This document shows positions 10,447-23,089 of a stretch of DNA of 39,307 nt, in pieces. Positions within the stretch are counted from its first letter, which is position 1. Every line of letters begins with the position of its first letter. The DNA is from Chara braunii (taxonomy: Eukaryota; Streptophyta; Charophyceae; Charales; Characeae). The translations under genes were made by a program, and so were the position numbers. A model generated the notes under the pieces. The model was not told where the DNA came from, ran no database searches, and saw only the letters and a program-made list of their open reading frames with translations. Location: contig BFEA01000207.1 of the NCBI GenBank assembly GCA_003427395.1, forward strand, positions 589,641 to 628,947, read 5' to 3'.

Positions 10447-10897
10447 GAATATCCGTTCCAAGTTCCAGCCCTTCTTTTTGATGTGTTGTTGGTTCAGGTC
10501 ACCTAAAGCGATGGCATGAGGAAAGAAACTAAGCAATGTGCTACAGTAGGTACTAGGTAGGTATACCATGCGGCCAAAGGAGGGGCCAACCAATGGAATG
10601 GAAAGCTCGAAAGTCATCATTCATTCATTTGGTTGTCATCATTCATTCATTTGGTTGTTTCTCATGCATGCCTGGCAAACTGGCTAGTCATCCAACCGCG
10701 AACCAAGCAGGTTGAGTGACCCACATTTCGCGGCAGATTGTCTGCGATTGAGCTCGGCCACTTCGGTGCATTGTTAACACCTCTGTAAACATTTCACAAA
10801 GTTCATCTCTGCTTTGAGGCTGGACTTGTTGGGTACCTCACTGTTCTCTCTTGGACTTCACTTTTGCTCTTCGGCCCAAATTGTTGGGCACCTGGCT

Positions 10898-10946
<49 letters not shown>

Positions 10947-11865
10947 CCTCTCTCGCTCGCTCGCTTGTGTGTGTGTGTGTGTGTGTGTACCGGCGTGTGT
11001 GTGTTTTCGTGCTTAAAGGAGAGAGGGGGTGGCAGGGGGGTTGGGGGTTGGAATAGTAGTTATGGTGGACTGATAGCCAATGAGGGTAAATGAAGGTGAC
11101 ATAGTATAAGACTGTTTCTCTTGCTGTTGGCGTTTCCTGCCTGAGTTGCTGTTCCTACCAGTATAGGCCTACTTAGTACTTTTGGTATTTGGTGAATATT
11201 TTTCGTTTACTACATATTTTATTATTTTGTGAGTTGGGCTCTTGCGTTTTCTCATCATCATAATGACATAATTACATACGCTTTCTCTGTTGGATTTGGC
11301 TGTAACTTCTCCATTTGGCTTTTGACGCTTGGAGGTTTGCCCAGCAAGCACAAAGTTTTTTTCGGGGCTTTCGATGACATGATGGCCCTCCTTCTAGCCC
11401 GGTTTCTTTGCTGGCGCGTTTTTTTTTTTTTTTTTTTCCGCTTATTCGATACTCAAAAGTGACATGAACGTACTTACCTCTTCTTTTTCTTTGTTTCTAT
11501 AGAAATACAAATTAAAAAAATGGACCATTTCTGGATTGCGCAGGGGCCATGCTAATCTCTTCCTTCTCTTTATAGTTGCAATGTTAATGGATGTCCTGCT
11601 GGAGCAGGACAGCCTTCCAAACGTTCTTCTCCCCCCCGATCTTTGGAAAACCGAAAAAAAAACAAAATTGTCAGTTTTGGGAAAAATCGAAAAGAAGTTA
11701 AAAAACTTCAAAAAAAGTCAAAGCTGTCAGTTCTGTTTGTGGATCTCTTTAGGAACTTGGAGACTGAAGTGTCCATGTTTCCAAGAAGTGCTTTTTTTTT
11801 TTTTTTTTTTTTTTTTTNGGGGGGCAAGAAGTGCACTTGGCAAAGTGGAAAGAGGCTTAAAGAAG

Positions 11866-11896
<31 letters not shown>

Positions 11897-12245
11897 GGAC
11901 AGGGGGTTGTTGTTGCAGAGAGGACGGACACACCTCTGTCGCATTTGCTCGACAATGTCGACATTAGGTACTGCCTTCTTTTCTGCTTCTTCTTCGTCGT
12001 CTTTTTTATTTATTTTTATTTTTTAGGTACTGCCTCTCCTTCACCCCGTGTGTTTTTTTTTTTTAAGAAAAGGAGAAGGCTGCGAGGGAAGAATTAGCCT
12101 GTTAATGTTTCTGAAAGGATAAAACTAAATGTACGTCACAGAATGCACCTGGCCAAAATCCTCACTCGGGTGCAGATCATGCACCTGGGAACCTTCAGGT
12201 GGAATTGCAGTTCAACCTGCCTGAATTCTGCATTTCCAAAACCCT

Positions 12246-12289
<44 letters not shown>

Positions 12290-12470
12290 AGCAGTAGCAG
12301 AGCATAAAATCTTCCTCTCTACCTCTCCTTCTCCCCCGTCTCTACGCTGCATTTCCAAACCTGAGTGGGCTTTTTTCATACTACTTTTCTCAGTCACTGC
12401 TCTGCTGAGTGAGAGCTGAGTCTTTGCAGAAGCTGCAAAGGGGTGGATGACGGGAGGATGTACCCACCTG
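10441..12470. other. Unassigned, microsatellite-rich sequence
   Basis: No gene is supported. A 21-bp tandem pair (CATCATTCATTCATTTGGTT) lies at about 10615-10659. (CT)n is at 10900-10941, (GT)n at 10967-10988, poly-T at 11420-11437 and 11791-11818 (with an n), (AGA)n at 11862-11895, and about 41 T at 12248-12288. Frames that cross them are artefacts. Confidence 0.7.
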
Positions 12471-12640
12471 GGGCGTCGTCCCACTGGCAGCAATCAGTTT
12501 CCTCAATGCCCGAATGTGGACGTTTTTTTTGTGGAGATGTGCGGAAATTGCGTCGAGTTTTTCCTCAACTGCACATCTCCACAAACACGTCCAGATTCAG
12601 GTGTCCGAGGAAACTCAGCGCTGCTGGTGGGACTACACTA
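12471..12640. repeat. Long imperfect foldback, arms about 65 nt
   Basis: The outer arms pair GTCCCAC at about 12478 with GTGGGAC at about 12628. The middle arms pair CAGTTTCCTC with GAGGAAACT. The inner arms pair TGGACG and TTGTGGAGATGTGC with GCACATCTCCACAA and CGTCCA. The loop is about 28 bases around 12543-12570. This is a diverged inverted duplication such as a foldback transposon or hairpin-RNA locus. Confidence 0.75.
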
Positions 12641-13245
12641 CACCCGCTGGTAGATTGCTATGATGAGTGTGCTGTGAACGAAAGGTGTGCTCAGGCATGC
12701 CCAGGCACTCCTCCCTACATTCCACTGCGTTTGCACCCCATTGAGAAAGCTGATGATGGTATTGAATACAGAGCAGTGCCACTCACTCATATGGTCTTCC
12801 ATGAGCCAAGACAGTAGCATTATGGGTGTATTATACTGTGTAATCTAAGCCCCATGCATTCATGATGACTAAGGTCCGTTGAGCCAATAGGCTCACGAAG
12901 TGATCATGACGATCGACCTCGTATCCATCCACGTCATGCATCTTGTCCTTTCATCCACTGAGATAATTGTGCTGTAGGGAACGTTCAGAGGGGGGGTAGG
13001 GGGGAGGTAGGTGGTAGGTAATGGAGGTGTTCCATTCATCCCAATCCAGTGTGGACAGATGGTCTAACATGGGCAAGCCTGGACGGATCCATCTCAATCG
13101 AAAATAGACTGGAGAGAAAAAGACGGTGACCTGCCCTTGGGGCATGGATCCAAAAAGGGCACAACTTTCAATCCTTTCTTGGGATGGGGTCCCGATAAGG
13201 CCAATTTCAACCCTTTCTGGGAATAGGGTCAAAAGTTGCGGGACG
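12641..13245. other. Unassigned sequence
   Basis: No gene is supported on either strand. A G-rich run (GGGGGGGTAGGGGGGAGG) is at about 12990, and two GGGAT...GGGTC(C) near-repeats at 13140-13215 look like decayed tandem copies. Confidence 0.45.
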
Positions 13246-13249
13246 CCCC

Positions 13250-14770
13250 ACGGTCGACATGGAGATGCCTAAAATATTAATCGAGGTCTCTAGAGGAAGC
13301 CAACGTATGTTGGGGGTGTCGGGAGGACGCCCCGCTTGATGGTGGATCTACCAGCCTTGGGTTTTACTTCCCCAATTCACTACCATGTCGGATACCTCCG
13401 TGGATCTGTCCGTCAATCGTTTTATCTCATCCATATTATTTTGTGTGGCGTCAACCATGATGGTGAGGTCGTCTGCGAATAGCGAGCACAGCGGAACAAC
13501 TTGTTCAGAAATCCGTGCTATCTGTAATTAGTAATGTCCTTATTGCCACGAAGATTAGTAGACAGAGCCTCCATGATGACAAGGAAGAGAAAGGGTGCGA
13601 AAGGATCACCCTGACTTACCGATCTTTCCAATTCAATAGGGGGTGCTGGTGACCCGTTCACCTGCACCCTCGTTGTGGCATATTGGTGCATGATCTTCAC
13701 CCGTCGGTGACATGTGGGCCCAAAATTCATTTTTTTCCAGACTTCTTTTCCAAAAATAGCCAATCCATGTGGGCATAGGCTTTTCAAAGTTAATAAACAT
13801 GAGAGCCGTGTTTTGCCTGGTCGGGATCATTCAGTTGGCCAAAGCCTTAGCCAACATCTTGTATGTGACGGTAAGGAGAGTGATCCGGCGATAGTTCCGT
13901 ATGTTGAGTTTGTCCCCCTTCTTATAGAGGAGGGTCAGGACCCTCTGGCCCACCAGCTCCCCCAGGCCACCAGTGCGCCATACCTCATTGTAGAAGTCCA
14001 TGAGGTCCGGGCTCAGGTGGTCCCACATTGTCTCTCAAAACTCCTTTGGGAGACCGTCCAGACCCGGTGTTCTATCCTCTCCCATCTGCATTAAAGGGGT
14101 CCACATCTCGTCTTTGGCTAAGGGCGCCTCTAGCCTATCCTTCTATTATGGAGAGAGGGTTTTAGTCATTGGCAGAAGAAAATCCTCAATTTGGCGGTGA
14201 CTAGTGTTCTCACCAGTGAGGGGACTGTGGGTTGCAAAGAGGTCCTTCAAAAAATCACGGGCTATTTTGACACAGCCTGCCGTGGTGAGGATGGGGCGGT
14301 CGTCACGCCTCGCCGGGTCATACAGGGCTTCCACAATTGTGCGCGTGGTCCTAGCTCAGGCGAGGCTGAAGAAATTTGTTCTCCATCGTACCATCGGTTG
14401 AATGTTTAAAGAGTTTGTCTCGGATTTTTGCACCTTGCCAACTTGAATGGTATTGGGTTTGCCGAAGTAGACGGTCTTTTACGACGTTGATAGTCTGTGC
14501 GTACTGTTCTGCTGACCATTGACTGTGTTGTTGTTCCAGCTCTTGGAGTTGCAGTCGATTTGAAATTCGTGTTGGTGACTTTGACTAGCTATTTGTTTGG
14601 AAAAAATCATTGCACTTCTTGGCCAGAAAAAAATGACCGTTGTTGAACCATGTTATGGATGAGTCTTTCCGTACGGCGATCCCTCCAGTATGCCCAAACA
14701 TGGGCTAGATACCGCTGCACTGACTGTCTGTCAAATCCACGTACAGGATGATTAGGTCACGTATCAACCT
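13250..14770 (-). pseudogene. L1-type LINE ORF2 fragment (linker plus RT), truncated both ends
   Basis: Read on the minus strand, it begins just after where the endonuclease would end (VWAYWRDRRT, WFNNGHFFLAKKC at about 14720-14600), continues through the linker (AKIRDKLFKHSTDGT), and covers RT motifs NIRNYRRITLLTVTYKMLAKA (about 13900-13840), FINFEKP, GSPAPPIELERSVSQGDP (about 13640-13600) and the FADDLTIMV catalytic motif (about 13480-13450). The sequence stops making sense after ILGISMSTVGRP at about 13250. Frames change several times and there are in-frame stops. No endonuclease or zinc finger is attached, so this is a dead fragment related to the other three LINEs in the window. Confidence 0.85.
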
Positions 14771-15029
<259 letters not shown>

Positions 15030-15420
15030 CAACCTGGCCTCCCTACAATGGAAGGTTGAACATCGGTGTCTGCCTACCAACCATTGGTTGATTGACAGGA
15101 GTCACAGGACATCACTGGAATAGAGAGACAAAGATCTACCCTGGTGCAGGTTCTGCCACTCTGCATTCCCCTCAAGGAAAGGCCCAGAAGCGATAGAGCA
15201 TATATTTTTACAATGCTTCGGCGCAATCTGGCTGTGGAGGTGGTGAGACAAAATTTGGAGGCAGCTAGAGATAACCCACCCATTGTCATGGGATTGGCGG
15301 ACATTATTTTAAATCCCCACCAGTACACCCGGACCTACTTTCACAAATCGACGCGACTGTTGCGTGCCAGCATTTTCCGACCCTCTATCTTGAGGGTACC
15401 GGTTTCGGAAACGTTCCTGT
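15030..15420 (+). pseudogene. LINE C-terminal zf-RVT fragment
   Basis: The plus strand reads [20 protein letters not shown], a stop, then DLPWCRFCHSAFPSRKGPEA and IEHIFLQCFGAIWLW. The WCRFC...HIFLQC spacing is the zf-RVT zinc-binding signature found at the C-terminus of plant LINE reverse transcriptases. Two stops and the lack of an RT in front show that it is an isolated relic. Confidence 0.85.
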
Positions 15421-16689
15421 GATACCGGTATCACAATTCATAGGATTAGTGGCTGCACCATTGGATTTGTCAGGCAGGCACATTCTTCATACGCCAACTT
15501 TTTTGTTTTTTTTGTTTTTTTTGTTTTTTTTTGTTTTTTTTTTCAAACCAAGCTCCATCTATTGGTGGGGAGCAGCAACTGCTGGAAACCGGGTCCAGCG
15601 TCCCTTTGATACAACCATATCCTCTTAATTTGGCACAAATTGGGAACCGGGCCCAGCGTCCCATAACGAGTACATTCAGAAAACTCATCAGAAAATTTCA
15701 TGAAAATGAGACTAGGAACTACTAGAAAATCTAATTGGCCAAAATTTTGAACATTCGACAAGCTTTAGAAAAATATAAGAGCGGGGGGGACGAGACTAAA
15801 ACTGCCTACTATCCTAAATTCCCCCTTCCAACAGATGGGGCGTCAGTCCAGGCTTTCAGTCCACGTACCAGAGCACACTTGATCTCATACCCCCCTTCTG
15901 CTAGGGTAACAGGGCACCACAACCCTCCCCAGTACGGATCAACGTAGCTCTGACGGACAGTAAGTGCCTTCCTCCCTCGACAAATCCTTTAGCGGCAAGC
16001 CCCTAAGCAGCTGTTTCGAATGTACAGAAGTTTTTTTTCTGCTTCGTGTTTTTTTTTTCTTTCTTTCCATTTTGTGGCATCCCGTCACCTGGTCTACCGT
16101 TATTGCGGCCCGAAGTGATGCTCCGCGAGTGGCCTCCCTCCGCATCCACTTGGCCTCTTGTTTACAGATGTTCGGTTTCATGGCGCACCATCATGTGGCT
16201 CAAAATGGACGCTTGGTGTAGGGATGTACAATATGCGATTTTTGTTGAGGATGTCGCAAAAGCAGCATGTGTACGCACGCATTGAACAGAAAACAAAATG
16301 ATAATAATATACAGAAGAACAATACAAATAGCTATGGAATCGTCAAGCAGTATCCTCGATTGTGTGTGTGTGTAGGGGGGATGAACGTGTGTTTGAGGGA
16401 GTGCATTTGCGCGCATACGCACAAACAAGTCCTGCAGTGGCAGCCGTTCCTTTTTTTTTTTTTTTTTTTTTTTTTGCTGAAAACATAATATACAACAAAA
16501 CTAGAAAATTTTTTAATTCACATCCTTGCCGAAAAAAAACAATTTCTTCAATCCAATCGATCCAATAAATTGGAAGCGCGGCATAGATCGAATATGCTGT
16601 GCGATTCAAATGGAAATCACCGAATGACTTTTTTTCCATTGTCGATCACCCCCCCTCCCCCTCCCCCCCTCCTCTCCCCCCAATATACT
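15421..16689. other. Unassigned sequence with short repeats
   Basis: No gene is supported. It contains interrupted poly-T at 15498-15544, copy 2 of the dispersed short repeat at 15552-15607, a partial echo of its tail (CCGGGCCCAGCGTCCC) at about 15647-15662, poly-T at 16450-16476 and a C-rich tract at 16649-16681. Confidence 0.6.
15552..15607 (+). repeat. Dispersed short repeat, copy 2
   Basis: It reads GCTCCATCTATTGGTGGGG, AGCAGCAACTGCTGGAAACC and GGGTCCAGCGTCCCTTT, and aligns over its length with copies 3 and 4 near 28 kb. Confidence 0.8.
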
Positions 16690-17700
16690 TAGAAAAAGCA
16701 CGGGCGAAAAAGTGGAAGACATCCAAAAACCAGGAACAAAAAGTAACCAGCACAAGCCAGACAGACATGGAACCTGCCGAAAAATCAGCCAGGACAGAAT
16801 TAGAACAAAAAATTGCAGTGGTAGAAGCACATGTTGAGAAGCTCAATAAATTGAATATGGCTTATGAGCGGGAGTTGTCTATCTCAATCACATTGCTGAT
16901 GGCAAAGTCCCCGAAATGTTGGGCCAGACACATTCTTGAAGGCTCGCTTTGATGGGGAACCAGACCACTCTTGGCGACGTGGAGGAGAAAAAAGAATGGC
17001 AGGTCGCCACAAACATGTTCATTGCAATCCATAGGATTGAGAAGGCCAGAATGTGGCCACCATCCTGGAGGAGAAAATCACAACGGCCTACCCACTGGGT
17101 GTCTTTGAGACAGATTCCCTGATGCCCCAGCAGGATGACGGACTACAGTTGGCGCCACATGAGGAATAACAAGATGGAGAGGAGCAAACAAATCCTAATG
17201 GCTTGTAGACGGTCCAACCTGATCCTAGATCTCCTAGATCTTTCACTCCCCTCAATGCAAAAATACTTGAGGGGGCCAAGTTAAAGGGAAGAATGAGGCG
17301 GCGGTCGTGGAACACGGTGACTTCCATCCACTACAGTGTGCTGTTAGGGATAAGCATCCCCACTGAGCTGCAGGCCACCTCTTGGCAGAGTTGATCAACA
17401 AGGGAATCTTCAATAGGGATGACGACCTGGACTCCAGGGCATATGCAATAGATATGGAAAAATATTACAGAGATGAAAGCTCTGAAGAAGAGATGGAGGA
17501 TGAAATGGAGGAATGGGCTCTAGAGAATGGTGCTCCGATTTCAGAGACAACTCCGACCAAGGAGGCCAGTGGAAGCATAGGGGAGTATAGGATGAACGAA
17601 TTCTTGACCAATACCCACTCTAATCCTCTGAGAGAGTTCGTTGATTCTATGGAAACCGGAGGGTCGGGAGCCTCCTAGATCTAGCCTCCCATGCCCGTCC
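16690..17700 (+). pseudogene. LINE ORF1-like region (frameshifted)
   Basis: This lies directly before the LINE endonuclease on the same strand. Pieces of a charged, helix-rich protein can be read in changing frames: KSARTELEQKIAVVEAHVEK at about 16790-16840, a likely coiled coil; VFETDSLMPQQDDGLQL at about 17100; and an acidic segment (SSEEEMEDEMEEWALENG) in the 17382-17678 frame. Position and composition fit the nucleic-acid-binding ORF1 of an L1-type LINE, but I see no RRM or zinc-knuckle signature. Several stops are present. Confidence 0.5.
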
Positions 17701-17810
17701 ATGCTCACCTTACAAGCCTAACCATGGATCTGTTGAGAAAGGAAGCTAATGCGAAGGGCTTAAAGGTAAACTGAAAAACACAAGGTGTCATCATCTGGAA
17801 CTCGAATATT

Positions 17811-19065
<1,255 letters not shown>

Positions 19066-19800
19066 ACACTTGACTAATCCGAAAAACCTAGAAAATTATT
19101 CACAAGAAAGCAAGGAAGGGTTAAAGACGAAATTTGAGCTTCGGATAACTCAAGTACGAAACGCATGGTGATTCTGATACCAAAGTCTTCCAAATTCTAC
19201 TCGGTAGGATCAATACAAGGGATGAAAGCGAACAACGAAACGGGGAGGCGGTGCCTGTTGGACCGGGAATGGAAAGAAGAGGAGTTCCTAGTTGTTAATA
19301 TTTATGCACCCAACAACCCATCACAAAGGTTATAATACGTATCGACAGTGGGACGACCAGTAACACCTTTTTCAGCTTGCATTATTTAGCAGGGGACTGA
19401 AACGCTGCTCTTCACCCTAATAATGATAAAGTCTCGCGGACAACTGCATCCCAAGCCTCTCAAGAAGCGGTACTGGTTCTTAAAGTCATGATGGAGCATG
19501 GCTTAGTAGATTCGTTCCAAACGCTATACCCCGGTAGAAAAAAACATTCTGCTTGGTTAAAAAAAATCATGCTCACCAGACGACCTTTTCACGAATTGAT
19601 TACTTTCTTGCACCGGAATGCATAATGGGAACCATTAAGGAGATCGACATCCTCGCATCTTACTCGGGTCTGGACCACAAACCTATCGAGATACTCCTCA
19701 ACTTTGAAAAATATATCACTAGAGGAACCAACGTTCACAAGCTGAATAACTCCCTTCTTCTAAGTCAGGTCTTTGAGGACTGCGCACAAGAATGCTAGAT
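19066..19800 (+). pseudogene. LINE APE-type endonuclease, C-terminal part
   Basis: It continues the split endonuclease: LTNPKNLENYSQESKEG at about 19070, MVILIPKSSKF, then EEEFLVVNIYAPNNPSQR at about 19280-19330 (the IYAPN block). The frame then breaks up to 19.40 kb. From 19553 it reads SRIDYFLAPECIMGTIKEID and SGLDHKPIEILL, the SRID and (S)DH blocks that end the nuclease; the His is present. In-frame stops and at least two frame changes make it inactive. Confidence 0.85.
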
Positions 19801-22800
19801 GAATTCAATAGGCGCATTCCGAAACGGTCAAGATAGATGGGAGTGGTTCCAAGAAAGCTATCTCTTTCTATTTCAATCACTGGCATGCCTATCAAGGAAA
19901 CTCGCTAATAACCGAAGACATAGGCAACAAGCCTTGGAAAGATCCCTAAAAATTGTTGAGGCCAATTTGATGAATGACCCTTCTTCTACGCTATGCTCGA
20001 TAACATTCGAACGTGTACGGAGACAATGGGAATTGAGGGGCCTTCAACTTAAAGCAAGAATGAACGAATATGAATTGAATGAATCAATGACCAGACACTT
20101 CTTCGCGAGAATCAAAGCCAAGGACATATCAAGCCCAATAGAAAGTCTCAAAGAAATATCAGGCGAGCAGTCTGCAAGGACGAACAACGAAGAGATGTTG
20201 GAAATAGTTAAAGACTTCTACCAAGAACTATACCAGACGAAAACTCTCTCCTCCCATTCCATAGTCGTAAGAGAAGCGACGCCGAAAATGGTCTGATTCC
20301 TAGACAAAACAATCTTCGCGGAACAAACCGAGACACTAGACAAACCGATCACCTTAGAAGAGTTGAAATTGGTAGTCCAAAGCATGAACAACGATAAAAC
20401 GTCAGAGATTGGCAGTCTCACAAAGGAATTATGGGAAAGTTGAAGGGAAACATTTTGTCCCTGATGGGACAGGATCTCCTTTAGTTCTACGAAGACGGTT
20501 AGGAAAAGGGAGGTATGAGAGAATTGTTGAGGAACAACCGTTCAACAACGTTGTGACCCTATTATACAAAAGAGCAACCGGGGGGATAACCGAAACTACA
20601 GGCCAATCTCTTTACTCACCCTCCTCTACAAAATCCCGGCTAAAGCATTAACTTTCATAATACTAGACCTCACAGACAAATGTTTTGACATAGACCAAGC
20701 CGGTTTTATCCTAGGGAGGTACATATTAAACAATGTCTTAAGACTCTTAACCCTGAACGAGGCAGTGAGGAAAGTAAGGGAGAAGAGGCTGAACACAACA
20801 ATCATGTTTTTTTTATTTTGAGAAAGTCTATGGCGAAGTCAATTGGGCCTTCCTCGATGCAAGCATGAAGAAAATGGGGGTGGGACCCAACTTTAGAAAA
20901 TGAGCCAGGATATTATACAATTATGCATTAGGATATATACAAGTCAACGGGCTGATGTCTGAACGCTACCCAATCTCCCGGTCGGTTCAACAAGGAGACC
21001 CCCTGACACCACTGATCTTCCTATGTATTATGGAAGCTATCGCATTCTTTTCATGTAAGGATCCCTTCATCCAAAGGTTGCCAGAGCTCAACTCTGGCAC
21101 CCCCCACCATAGTGATAATGTCCACGGATGATCTCACGACCATTATAAGGGGTTCAAATTCCTCAATAAAAACACCGGTCAAGGCAATGCGAGCCTTCAG
21201 GTTGGCCTCAGAAATGAGGATCAATTGAAAAAATACGGTAAGGTGGTGACTATCGGAGGAGGATATACCCTTTCTGGAGGGACCCGAAGTAGAAATGGCA
21301 TGCAAGTAATCGGAAGAGCTAACGCGATGCCTAGGAATTACGGTTACCAAGGACGCCCCCCCCCCCACAAATGGCACAAAACCTACTGACCAAACAAATC
21401 AACAGAATGGGGAGATGAGGGAATACATTCACGACACTACTAGGAAGAGCCATAACCATCAATACCTCCATTTTTTCAATGATGTGGTATATTGCATCCA
21501 TTTGGATTATACGTGATCAGACCATTAAATAACTGAATAGCAGAGTCAGAGCGTACTTATGGGCAAGTGACCCAAACAAAACGGAGTACATACCCAAGGT
21601 AGTCTGGTACTACATAACGAGAAGGCCATCGAAGGGGGGACTAGGGATAATTGACCCTAAACAGGAAACTAAAGCTCTTCATATCAAATGCATAGTCAAG
21701 CTACTAACCCAACTACGATTGGCTTGTCACAAATTAACTATTGATGGCATCAAAGCTCTAGCTCATGTTAAAAGTCCAATTAATATGCCAAGCTTATTCT
21801 GGGTAATGAACAACGAGTGGACATCAAAGATTGGTAGGAGGAGACAATCTGCAAACTCGTCGCCGAACGAGGTGCGACCCTCCAGCCCCTACTGGACGAC
21901 TCTTATTCGAATATGGAGAGAAGTGATGCCAAAAAAAGTAAAGAAACCAAAATCCAAAGAGGAAGTCTCGCGTCAGCCCCTATTCGGGAACCCATGTATG
22001 AGGGACGGAGGGGATCATCCACTGTCACTAGCAAGCGGCCAGAGATGACTCTCATGGATCAGGCAGGGAGTATGACGAGTGAGTCGCATCTGGGACGAAG
22101 AAATAAAGGACCGGATTGATGAGGAGCGACTAAAGGCACACTTGAAAGGATGTCACCACCACGACGAAAACTTGACAACAATAATTAATAGCATCCCGGA
22201 TAGTTCGAAATACTTACTGAAAGAGGATTCCTCGTGGAAGCCAGGAGAGTGGGGAATGGTGACCTGGGAGACGATACCAAAAAGAGTATACCAATTATAC
22301 CTCAGACTTCATGGCACAGACTTCTCAACAGTCTTCACCTCCTTTTCATCCATCCATAACATCGATCCACAATAACCAACTTTGAACTTCTTCACGCTCC
22401 GAAAAATAAGAGTAATAGGTATCTGGTGAAAAACCACATTCCAAATGGACATAGCCATCCAAGACCTTGATGAATGGGCGTGGTCCCCAGCTAACGACAA
22501 ATTCCTCAGTACGCCCATTTACATAACGCAGTACACAGTCAAACAAGGGTATAGGATGTTATGAATGACCAACGACCCGGAGCCTAATTAAAGGAAGATG
22601 AAACAAACTAGGAGGACAAAGAATGAAACCGATCTTCGGCATTCTTTGGTGGAAATATAGGTCAATACGATCAATCAAAATTAGAAGTTTTCAATGTCTC
22701 ATCACTTACTCTGCTTTCCCAATGAACACTTGGCTACATGTCCAAAGGAAGAATAGTGACCCAAATAGCTCAAATCAATTTTTAGTCTGCTCGGACAACA

Positions 22801-23030
22801 AACAAGAGGACCTAATACACGGCCTGATAACCTGCAAGTTCGCTACTGACCCATGGGCGAGAGCCTCAGTCCTGTGGGACAACCTATTCCCCTCTTCGCT
22901 TCCAAAACATCCAATCCAACTACTCCTATGGGCTAACATCCCTGCTCAATTTAACAAGTTTGAACGCATCTGGTTCGAGTTAATTAAGAAGGTGACACTA
23001 TGGGTCATAACAGACGGTAGGAGGCCTTAG
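19801..23030 (+). pseudogene. L1-type LINE reverse transcriptase and C-terminal domain
   Basis: This is the second half of the LINE ORF2. A linker (19799-20296) reads open for 165 codons. RT blocks follow: NYRPISLLTLLYKIPAKA (about 20595-20650), QAGFILGRYILNNVL, FEKVYGEVNWAFLD (after a T run at 20806-20815 that shifts the frame), GLMSERYPISRSVQQGDPLT (about 20950-21008). The catalytic motif reads STDDLTTII at about 21120 where relatives have FADDLTIM. The C-terminal region includes YLWASDPNKTEY, SKGGLGIIDPKQETKAL (about 21630-21675), 22079-22375, and a degraded zinc-finger region with FLVCSDNKQEDLIHGLITCK ending at WVITDGRRP at 23030. Multiple stops and frame changes show a dead copy. Confidence 0.88.
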
Positions 23031-23089
23031 CAGACAACGCCTGCATCTTTTTTTGGTGTACTCCCTTTTTAGGCTCTTTATGCCTATTT

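Noticed and set aside
12745-12765. CTGATGATGG as a hammerhead core
   Set aside because: No GAAA box or flanking stems follow.
12443-12817. Plus-strand 124-codon frame with cysteines
   Set aside because: Its first half is the long foldback and its second half matches no motif I recognise; Cys spacing is irregular.
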